A DNA stretch of 64,000 bases from Spongospora subterranea f. sp. subterranea (Eukaryota; Endomyxa: Phytomyxea; Phytomyxea; Plasmodiophorida). Of this stretch, positions 51,445 through 61,084 are shown in pieces (the stretch's first letter is position 1; every line of letters starts with the position of its first letter). Below the pieces are notes generated by a model. That model was not told the DNA's origin. It worked only from the letters and a program-made list of their open reading frames with translations, and made no database searches. The stretch lies in assembly GCA_049724395.1 (NCBI GenBank), contig JAUGWO010000142.1, positions 186,001 to 250,000 of the forward strand, given 5' to 3'. The position numbers and the translations under genes are program-made.

Positions 51445-53015
51445 ATGTCAGAGAATATGCCATATGATCGAGTTACTGAGGGTTCGGCCACTATATTATT
51501 GCCGTCAGGAAATCAGGTAGACTATCGCCATCAACCCGACATATCGTGACTGGGATGATTGACTCCCGCCGTTTTGTTCCTTGTTGCCAGGACGTGTTCT
51601 ATAATAAAGTTCAAGTCGTTAACCGGGATTTGTCAATCGCCGCCATCAGCGCCTACAATGACCTACGCCGTGAGGAGCATTTGTCGTCAAGTAAAACGTG
51701 TTCTAAGCCGTACCCGGGTTTGACGATATTAGAGGCGTTATCCGCTACTGGGCTTCGGTCAATGCGTTATCTGCACGAGATCGACGACGTCTCCAAGATT
51801 ATCGTGAACGATATCGATCCCGCCGCCGTCGAAACCATCAAGCGTAATATAGCCGCCAATCCTCATCTTGTTCAACCGGAGCGTCTTGTCCCTAACTGTG
51901 CCGACGCCAACATCTGTATGGGTCATCACACCGCCAACGAAGGTCGTGTCGATGTCGTCGATCTGGATCCCTATGGATCAGCCAACACCTTTATCTCCTC
52001 CGCGTTGAAGGCGGTTCGCCCTGGCGGTATGCTCTGTATAACTTGTACAGATCTGGCTGTATTAGCCGGCAGCCGCCCGTCAGCCTGTTTTGCCAAATAC
52101 TCATCGATGCCGCATCGGGCGAAATACTGCCATGAAATGGCCCTGCGAATCGTTCTGGCATTTACCTGCCAAGAAGCCGCTAAACTCGGCCTGGTTATCG
52201 AGCCTCTGGCCAGTTCTCATATCGATTTCTACGTGCGTCTGTTCGTCCGTGTTCGAAAAAGTCAGTCTGGTGCGACCGCATCGGTCAAAAACCTGGCGTA
52301 CGTTTGGCAATGCAGTCAATGCGTTCATCACGTGTTGATCCCGGTTATGCACCCAACTGGTAAAGGGGACAATCTTACCAGTGCAACTGCACTCAGGTCG
52401 GGGCAATGCCCTGATTGTCATTCCCCGATGAAGATGGGCGGTCCATGGTGGTCGGCACCGATTCACGATCCGGCATTTCTCGCTCGGTTATCCCAGCGTA
52501 TCGACCGTCCCGAAAATCCGTTCGCTTCCCAAGCGAGGCTGCGGGCCCTGTTGACCGGACTGATGGAAGAGTTGGTCGATGTTCCTCTGTTCCATTGCCT
52601 GTCGAGCATGTGCCACACGTTGCATTGTGTGATGCCACGAGCTATTGTCGTCCGATCCGCCCTTATCAATGGCGGTTTTCGTGTATCCCAATCTCATACG
52701 TCTCCAACATCGTTGAAGACTGACGCGCCGTCGAATATCATATGGGATATACTTCGTCATTGGGTCAAACAAAATCCTGTCAAACAAAATCTCAGCGAAA
52801 CTTCTCCATCTTCCATTATTCTATCGAAAGAACCGCAGTCTACTCCTGATTTTACGATTGTGGATGCATTGCGCAATAAGACCAAACAACCAAAATTCCT
52901 ACCCAATCCGGAGGATAATTGGGGTCCAGGATCAAGGGCGAAGACTCGGCATGCATCTTTAGTAGACATCCCACAGGAACCCGACGAAAAAAAGGCTAGA
53001 CTAGATTTGCACTGA
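51445..53015 (+). CDS. TRM1: tRNA (guanine26-N2)-dimethyltransferase Trm1
   Basis: Dimethylates G26 of tRNAs using S-adenosylmethionine. ATG 51445, one intron at 51517-51590, 498 residues. Motifs: MPYDRVTEGSATILLPSGNQ, DVFYNKVQVVNRDLSIAAIS across the splice, the SAM-binding ILEALSATGLRSMRYLHEI, IIVNDIDPAAVETIKRN, the catalytic-region DVVDLDPYGSANTFISSALK, CITCTDLAVLAG, MALRIVLAFTCQEAAKLG, HIDFYVRLFVRV, and the C-terminal zinc finger CSQC...CPDC followed by GGPWWSAPIHD. The C-terminus is basic (KTRHASL). Upstream of the ATG the frame stays open to 51343 and would encode a mitochondrial-type leader; see findings. It converges on the glutamate dehydrogenase gene 150 bp away. Confidence 0.93.
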
Positions 53016-53164
53016 TAAACCTATGAGTATAGACACGGTTCCTTCTCCTTCGCACACTAGTTTATTTTGTTCACAATGAAGTATCAGTTAATTCCGGAAG
53101 AACCATGTAAATATTTTTCCACTGAAAACATTGATTGATCAATATCAACGAACGTAAATAGCAG

Positions 53165-56100
53165 TTAAATCTTACTGAAATCAAAGAAGGCAAATTCAGG
53201 TGCACTCAGCCCATGCTGATAGATGAAATGAGACGCCAAGTATGCTCCAAAAGTGGCACGAATGTAACTATCTGGAAGACGTGTGGCTAATGTTTCCACA
53301 CCCAGAAGAGACGTCAGTGCGGCAGGGCATGCGTCTAGCAAAACCTGGAAGGTACTGGCCTCAGACGCTGGAAGGAGTACAATATGGGGGGCATACCTTA
53401 TTCCGGAGAGCGCGGTTGGCCCACAGCGACGATGTTGATAAAGATGCATTTAACGAATTGATCTGCAGCAACCTTAACAACTGGGTGTGAGATATTGACA
53501 CTGAATACCTTGTTAGAAATCAAATCAGTAATGACACATCGCAGGAGACCAGTGGTTTCATTTTCCTCTAACAAAAAACACCACGTTCAGTCTTCAAGAC
53601 TGGGAGATAGTGATAACGCGTACTCCAAATACATTCGAATTCCATTCTGGCGTTCTGTTCAATAATGGTTTGCACTTCTTTCACGTATGCCCGATAAAAC
53701 GCAGGCGGATGGGCAACATCAGTAACCATCATATGCTCACTAAATTCCTCATCAGACAAAGCAAGGGCTGCAAGCACTTCTAGAGAAGAAGAGGTAACAC
53801 CTGGGTCACAATTAATTAACAGTTATTGAAAGTGACTGAATCACAAATAATACCTCCTTTGTTTGCACTTGCATCTTTGTAGATAATGGTTCCCAACTTT
53901 TCTAACTCAAGACGGGCCTGCGAAATTATTGTGATACTTGAAGGTCGCCGTGGAATGAAAGAAGATTACCTCTTGGGTCAGAAACAAATTTGCCCCTTCA
54001 ATTATGATTTTGAAGCGGCATTTTCCATTCGCATCCAGCATTTCCTGTAAAATATTTAACGTAAATACAAGCGACTACTTGAATATTGTTCGACCTGATA
54101 ATTATTCAAGTTAACGGCTTCCGGACGGCCACCGCAAGGGACAAATATATCCGCTTTTGCAACTGGATGCAGGTGGAAACAATTGCGAAAAATCAGACCA
54201 GATTCGACTGGGGCGGAAAAGCCTGGTAGAACTACCATGCGCGAATCTATCCCAATAAAGAACCCCATCGGAGAAAGCTATAGCGAAGAAATCAGATCGG
54301 GAAACTAAACATAAAAGCACGGTCGACCTTTGACTTATTGAAATGCTCACACATTTGGCGTTTTTTCGCCAATCGCTGAAGCTCCTCACGATTGATTCCA
54401 AGTGGATCATATAAAACACCACTGCCATCAACAACACTTTATGACCGCTAAGCAACTGCAGGAGGCCAACAGATTCAACATCGATTACCTGGTCGTTTTG
54501 TCTTTGGAAATCAAAATTTCATTGCTTCCAAGATCGCCATCAGGTCCGCCGGTCTTTGAAATATTAATTGCGAATACTGTGAGAAAATTAGAATCAAGCA
54601 CCGACCTGGCACTTCGTTATTTGCTCTTCTTTCAAGCCAAGTTTCGAGAGAACACCAACAACATATTGATGAACTGAGCGGGTGGTCATCCCAAACATAT
54701 CGTGTCTGATAAAAAAGTAAGCGCTGTCAGTTGAATTGTCATTGCTAAACTTACGGAATGCCACCGAGCGACATGGATTTGCCAGTCGTAAAGGCTTTCC
54801 AAAAATGAGCTCCACGAGCTAGACAAAGGGAAGAGTTTAGGTTAAATTCACGTTAAACTATTAACTAGCTACCTCTGGCATGCTGGGACGCCCAATCCAT
54901 AAGGTGCGCTGTGCCTTCATCAGGACCGAAAAACAGAATCTCCTCCTAAAACAAATCAGTTCGGTAAAAGAAGCATCATAAGTACCGATAAAAACCTGTT
55001 GTAAATAATCTCTTATTTCTTTATCAGGAATCAAGACATCCAGCATTGCATCGACGTATTTTCTGAAGGCGACTTCGTCTTTATCCTGATGAGACTGAGA
55101 CAGAAAAATAGTTCCTTTGGAACCGCCTTCTGGAATGTCTTTATTCTACCAGAGAGTTAAAATTCAATCAATGCACAAGTTTGTCCATACCTTTCGCATT
55201 TGCGTCAATGCTAAATTATAGTTTTCATCAAAAACGCTTCCGACGTTCTGAGCATAGGCTTGACTATTCCGCGATTTGATAATACGAATGCCACCACGTG
55301 CTACATCAGTAAAACGGACATGGAATCCTCGGAACTCGGACCCGATAACAAAAAATACAGCATATGGAGCAACCGGATACCTACATATATATACTGATAA
55401 GCGTTTGTCTCACTGAATAATCAAACACAACTCACTCTTCAGGGGACAAAAACCCAGGAGATAGCCGAAACGAGAGTGCAATTTTCTGTTGCTTAAAGAA
55501 GTTAGTCTTCAGAATGTGGCGGTTGAACGACCTTAGATAACAAATGAGTACTTTCTCACTCAGGGAAATGAACTTACAAAAGAGCAAGAAAAATTTGGGT
55601 ATCGAATTCCGAAATTGCGTGCAACTTTATGAGAGACTCTGAAAAGGATGCGGAATAAGCGAAGTTGATTTCAGTAAAAAATTTGGGCATTTCTAACCAA
55701 GATTGATTGTGTCGTGGTCAGTGTGCCTCGGAGTCGACGGCGTATCGGGCTGAGCGCCACCAGAATGGCGATTTGCAAAATCGGCGTAAAGCGCCTTTAA
55801 TAACGCTGGATACGCACGAATACATTCAAGCAACCGCTCCTCTAAAAAATCATCATCGGATTTCTTTCGGATATTAAACTCTAAATCATACCAGTAAACG
55901 TGTCCTTTCGCAAATTCTGCTTCAGCCGCAACAGATGGCCGATTAGACTGGGCTCATGGCGCTCAATCGATCCTAGGAGCGCTCCATACTGAAATCTTAT
56001 GGTGAAAACACGTTCAGAAACAGAGGTCATGTTGGCTACCTCACGGCGATAACGAGACAAAAACTGATGTGCAAACTTCCACCCGACGTAGGCAAATGTT

Positions 56101-57440
56101 GCCTCTTGAGCAGTTAGAACGCCATCGGAGAACATGGGGGTTAATGCGTGACGAGCTAAAACATAGATTAAAGATATGTCACTCTTAACCTGTTGATTTC
56201 AAGCTTAAATTTCAGAAAACGATCCTGTGCAACTGCTACCTGAGCGACACGCTCGTCCACTATCACATCATCAGAAGCCTGGTCGTCAGAGACGGGGAGA
56301 GGTTTAAGATAAACAGCAACAATTGTCACACCTGCACCACATCAGTCAACTATTTGAATTGAAGAATACCAACCTCACCATTCGAGAATTGTTCGACGAA
56401 TTTCTTGGCAGAATAGAGCTACAAAAACCTCAACAAAATAAAACAGAAAGTTCGCCTTGCGCACAACTAACCCCGCGTTGATGATACAGGTCGGTGAGCG
56501 CTGAGAAGAAAGAGTGAACGCTACCGTGATGGTATGCGACAACGAGACGCCGCTGGCCAGGAGTAGCGGACTTGATTATCTCGACAACTGGACCCAGTTG
56601 CAGAACGACTTTATCGATAACCGATTTATATATAGCTTGCGTCTGAGCTGAACTTCGCGCAATCATCCTGAAAGGACAGTGACACACCTCAACGACGCTC
56701 CTGCATTATCAGAAAGAAGGGTACCTGCTGTCAGAAATCTTGCTGAGCTCCGTCTCTGCAGGTTCAGGCATTCCAGCGACATATGAAGGCCGACGAATTT
56801 TGCTGGCGAAGACAGGGCGCTGCAGAAGGTAGAAGCGCAACTGAATGTTTAGGTTAGCAGCGATAGGACCAGCCGAGCGGAACACTTTAAGACGGTACGG
56901 TAGGGCATCCCCTCCAGTTGCCCCAGCTGCTGGCATGTCGGTACCGGAATATCCTTCAAGCAGATATTGGCTATCAATATCGCGTTCAAGATCATAAACT
57001 TGCGATAAACGGGATCCAGGGAGCGATCGTACTGCGAAGAAAGCTTGATCACGTTCTTCATGCCTGATGTGAAAGTCGTGTTCCTCCTTGCTGCCAGCAA
57101 GGGCAAGGATCTTGCCAGCGTAAAGGCACGATATATGTTTGGCGATGTTGAACGTCGGAGTTGAATGAAAATACTCGTCATCAATCCCCAGCCGATTAAA
57201 AAACCAATCCACTTCCTTGAGAACCAACGATGTATGAACAAGGCCTTCGTCAATAATAATCTGTGAGACTTCAACCGATTGCGATGCCTTTAATTTGGCG
57301 ATATCATAGGAATGGCTTACGATCCCATCGCCTGTTGCTCTATACCAAAAGTTCAGGCTCGGATTAGTTTTGCCATTCAGGAACTGAATGAAAATGTTAC
57401 TTAGAATACGTCGTGACGCCGTTCGTTAGGACCCCGGCAT
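53165..57440 (-). CDS. GDH2: NAD-specific glutamate dehydrogenase (GDH2 type)
   Basis: Large mitochondrial-type enzyme that oxidises glutamate to 2-oxoglutarate with NAD. Signatures on the minus strand: N-terminal LKEVDWFFNRLGIDDEYFHS and HISCLYAGKILALAGSKEEH near 57100-57230; LKVFRSAGP and LNIQLRFYLLQRP; SATPGQRRLVVAYHHGSVHS; YPVAPYAVFFVIGSEFRGFH, VRFTDVARGGIRIIKS, IPEGGSKGTIFLSQSHQ; EEILFFGPDEGTAHLMDWAS; HDMFGMTTRSVHQYVVGVLS; then the nucleotide-fold and KADIFVPCGGRPEAVNLNN near 54150. It ends ASHFIYQHGLSAPEFAFF at 53165. Twenty or so short introns break it up. The 5' end is uncertain: an ATG near 57436 followed by a 49-nt intron is the best candidate. Expected length is about 1000 residues. 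Confidence 0.85.
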
Positions 57441-57499
57441 CGACCATCGCTTACCTAAATCGGTTATATCGATCAATACAAACAATGAATAAAGTAGAG

Positions 57500-58335
57500 A
57501 TTAGTTAACGAGTGTATACTAAGTCCTGTCCACACTGAGCCCCGGCGATGACCTGAACTGGGATGGACCCCGGGGAAACGTGCGCACTGCTGCTACAGTG
57601 CTGCTACACAACGTGGTAACATAGCGACATGACACGTTTATCTGGCAGTGGGAACACACTGGGAATACAGTTGGCCGACTGTGGGGATGCTCTCCTTAGT
57701 CCTTACCCGACTGGTCGACCGTGGCAACGGAGTCAGCAGTCAGCATGTTGCGTCGCCGGCCAGCAGTTGCTGGGTCAAATAGGAAAGGAACATAGCTATC
57801 TCATTTGCATTTCTTGCGCGCCAGTAGGTCAGATCATGGAACATTTTCGGGACAGGGAGCTGAAATCGGGTACCGATAAATAAAGGATCAGGCGCATTTC
57901 TTATCGTGTGTTTGTCATGTAAATGGAGGAAGCACATCAGTTCTGCAACCACATATAATCCCATTGGCTTGAACAGCTATGTTTTAATCGCCACTTTCTA
58001 GGCAGCCTCCATCGGTTTCAAAAATTGTTGATATATGATTTAAACGCTTCCAATACCACGACTGGCCTTTTAGCCTCTTTTATTTCAGGACAAATAGACT
58101 CGGTGATTCCGTAGCAGCCACCAGGGAATCAAGGAGAACATCGAGCAAGCACGGTCAAAGTAATAACTTTTTTAAACTTGAGGTGCCTCATACTCCTTCC
58201 ACTAACTTCAGAACATCCTGCAATCATCGTCTGATCTTAGCGGAAACAATCATGCGAATTCCCTCCCCGATATACAAAAAAAAATGTAAGTTGCAGCAAT
58301 TCGCATCGTGACTTCAGCACTGGAACGCAAAAATA
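57500..58335. other. intergenic stretch, nothing supported
   Basis: Contains the upstream region of the glutamate dehydrogenase gene, with short GC-rich and CTGCTACA repeats near 57580-57610. No frame with a domain was found. Confidence 0.5.
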
Positions 58336-58338
58336 AAG

Positions 58339-58617
58339 ATGTTCATTACAATCGGTAGAAGTAAAGAACAGGCTGCTCGACACCTTGGTTGGCGCTGTTT
58401 ACTCGTCAGTCAAAAGGAAGTTCAGAAGATACAAAGCCAGAATGTCAGATGGTCGGACGTGAAAACTTTAAATAATTTGGTCGGGGTATCTGGGGCACCA
58501 GAATTCCATGGAGAGTCAGTTGGACTTGGAAACCTCGCCAAAATGAGAACAGTTCTGGTCGTCAACAATCGGCTGGTGCAGATATCTCAAATCTTATCGA
58601 TAACGAAACCGAAGTAG
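58339..58617 (+). CDS. unrecognised small protein
   Basis: A 92-codon frame from ATG 58339 (MFITIGRSKEQAARHLGWRC, later GNLAKMRTVLVVNNRLVQIS). Balanced composition and no introns. No signal peptide or family recognised. It may be real, an exon of a longer gene, or chance. Confidence 0.3.
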   Translation: MFITIGRSKEQAARHLGWRCLLVSQKEVQKIQSQNVRWSDVKTLNNLVGVSGAPEFHGESVGLGNLAKMRTVLVVNNRLVQISQILSITKPK

Positions 58618-58619
58618 TC

Positions 58620-59345
58620 ATAACTGTAAAAATAATATGAATATTACTGGATCAAATGTCAAATTAAAAGGAAAATTCTTGGTCGTTGTCGCCACAAGAA
58701 TTGTTGGGGCATCGTACAATCGGCCTGACAACTGAATCAAAACAGGTTTTCAGCGCTGGCAGGAATCTCAGGCGGGATTCTGCTGCCGTCGTGCAAGTCT
58801 GGTACATACAGAACTGAATAGAACTGGGAATGAACCAGGTATTTCAATGGAGACTAGAGATGGAGTGGTAGATGGGGATTGTCCACAGGGACACAGATTG
58901 GGTGACGAAGGAAACGATGAATATGAAATTATAGGGACGGCGGTGATGGCGGCATGATGACATGCAATGTAGGGAGGCAGATTGGACAGTGACCGGCTTA
59001 AATATGGGTCAAGTTTAGGAATGGGTAGGGAACTGAAATAGGTATATAATGAGGGTGTAGAAGGACAAGACCATTGAACAGGGGAAGGCTGAGGAGGGAT
59101 AAAAATAAACGGGATATATAGAAGGGGGAGTATGAACATTAGGTCCGAATTAGACCAATGACTGTTGTCCTACCTATGTAGTTTCTGTTTACTGCATTGT
59201 GTTGTCGTGGCGCTAACTCTTCAGAATCATGAAACTAACAATTGGTTCGTATCGAGACAAAAAATTCAATAGTGATGTCGGAAATCTTATGCTTTGGAAT
59301 TCGGAGCAAACGTTGGTTGATGCTATGGCGACTGTGTAGAAAAAA
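58620..59345. other. intergenic, pyrimidine-rich on the minus strand
   Basis: A 123-codon minus frame ending at 58768 exists only because of a Ser/Pro-coding pyrimidine-rich strand. I see no supported gene. Confidence 0.45.
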
Positions 59346-59350
59346 AAACA

Positions 59351-59435
59351 TGCCCCAGACGGGATTCGAACCCGCGCCCCACGAATGAGATGCGAACCTG
59401 AATCGCACGTGTTAGACCACTCCACCACCAGAGCA
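59351..59435 (-). tRNA. tRNA-Leu (anticodon CAG)
   Basis: The 85-nt minus-strand gene begins TGCTCTG and ends TGGGGCA, forming a 7-bp acceptor stem with G-T pairs. The anticodon arm is TGCGA-TTCAGGT-TCGCA, reading CAG. A variable arm with a CTCA/TGGG hairpin makes it type II, as expected for leucine. The T arm is GCGGG-TTCGAAT-CCCGT, and GGTTCGAATCC matches the internal B box. There is no intron. A T-run for RNA polymerase III termination follows at 59338-59347. Confidence 0.96.
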
Positions 59436-59523
59436 TTAACTGAAATCCGAATGCACTGAACCTATACAAATACTGTCAACAGTTGACTCCGACGAACAAT
59501 TCGGTGCCTGATGTCGAATAGTG

Positions 59524-59709
59524 ATGACACTTTATATAATAGTAATAGACATTATATATGACAGTTTATCTGATGATAATAAAATAGATGCTGATAATGA
59601 TAACTATGTAGTGGTTGACATTGTGAAATGGGTAAAAGCGGAGGAGCTAATTACGAGATCAGGCACAGAATTGTTCTTTGGACCGGACAGGACCGTAATC
59701 GAACGATAA
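59524..59709 (+). CDS. unrecognised short acidic protein or exon
   Basis: A 61-codon frame from ATG 59524 (MTLYIIVIDIIYDSLSDDNK, later VDIVKWVKAEELITRSG). It has no recognised domain. It may be a first exon of the spliced gene that follows, but no donor could be fixed. Confidence 0.3.
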   Translation: MTLYIIVIDIIYDSLSDDNKIDADNDNYVVVDIVKWVKAEELITRSGTELFFGPDRTVIER

Positions 59710-60045
59710 GGCGTGTTGCCATGAAAAAAATCCAGATTGTGAATGTTTTGGTTCACTAATGATAATTACACCATAGGCTCGTCCCTTTTAAGATATCGGA
59801 ATTGGTCACTTGTCTCTATTGATTACGGCGGGTGAATTAGAGATCGACTCCTGGTCCATATGGTTCTGGATCATCGAGCAGGGTTTGGAATCAGACCTTG
59901 CTCAAATAGAGTCCCCAATTTATCATATCTCCAATCTCGATTCCCGTATTTCCAGGACCCGCCTAGTGACAACACAAGTCACTTCTTTTCTCATTTGATT
60001 TGATTCCTTCTCCTATTTTCTATTTGCCACGCGATGCCTGCTCAT

Positions 60046-60976
60046 TCGCCTCCGATTTCCTTCGCCCGTTAGCCAAACTCAGCACAGGGTACCAGACCTC
60101 CTGCATTTCAACCAGCCATCAACGAAGACGATGAAGTCAAGAGGTAATCTCATTCCATCACATACTGTTGAAGTTCAAACACTTAGGTGATGCGTATTCG
60201 GCTAGTTGGACCCAAATAACTGGATAAACTATTAGCGAACAGCAAAAACGTGGTGATGGAGTTTTGCAGGGCGTTGGACGGTTTCATTTTGATCAAGGGG
60301 TGGGTGGTTCTGATAACAATATTGATCGCTTTGTTTGTTTTGACAGAAACAATAGTACAAAGTCCTATGGCCAGTTATTTAACAATTTGATTGCGGCGGC
60401 GAACCAGGTGATACATAGAACATTGTGCCATTGCCATAATGTTGTCGTATCGCGATAGTTTTCGACCTTGGCTTGATCTGGTCCTCACGTGTAGCCGTTG
60501 CCACTTGCCACACAGCAATATCGTCCAATCAGAATATGCAGCCATGTCCCCTTCCCATTAGCCCGTCAAGGCCACACTGCTCCAGGCTGTTTCTCCAGAT
60601 CTATTGGCCTGCCGGTCGTCACCAACACAATCCCGCCGTCGACTGTCTATCGGCCTCACTTCTAGCGTAATCAACATCAGCAATTTCAACAATATAAATA
60701 CACCTTTATGCGAAAAGCTATTGCTTCCTGGCGTTCATTTGATACCCATCATGATTGTTTATGACTTCCCTGATATACTTCGTGTTAGGGCAGATCAAGA
60801 TAGTCGGACGTTATTGGTTCGAGGGTGATTTTATCTTTGTTTCTACTTGTTTTAGTGGCCAAGTGGCCGTGACCATGCCAAATCACACATTTTGCTGTTC
60901 ACGTTGGTCAGATGTGCAGTTCGGCTTAAAGGCTCAAATACCGGAGTACATCAGATCTGAAATTATTAAGTTATGA
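60046..60976 (+). CDS. unrecognised spliced gene
   Basis: Successive plus-strand exons join in phase. One starts after an acceptor near 60072 (PNSAQGTRPPAFQPAINEDD), then a donor GTAATC. The next starts after ATTAG near 60240 (EQQKRGDGVLQGVGRFHFDQ, then NNSTKSYGQLFNNLIAAANQ), followed by GTGATA. The next after CTCCAG near 60580 (AVSPDLLACRSSPTQSRRRL, LLLPGVHLIPIMIVYDFPDI), then a 33-nt intron. The last has GQVAVTMPNHTFCCSRWSDV and ends RSEIIKL at 60976. The first exon is probably further upstream, since an in-frame stop precedes it. No family is recognised; two CC residues could bind metal. Function unknown. Confidence 0.45.
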
Positions 60977-61084
60977 ACGCTTCTACCCCTGTACTACCGT
61001 ACCAATATGATCCTACCAATTATAATACATTTCTTCCTAATATTCTGGTCAACAGCTCTGGTCTATATTACGAACACCATCTGT

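Noticed and set aside
58768-59139. Minus frame of 123 codons rich in Ser and Pro with a hydrophobic start
   Set aside because: It arises from a pyrimidine-rich strand; composition is low in complexity and no domain or supporting signal is seen.
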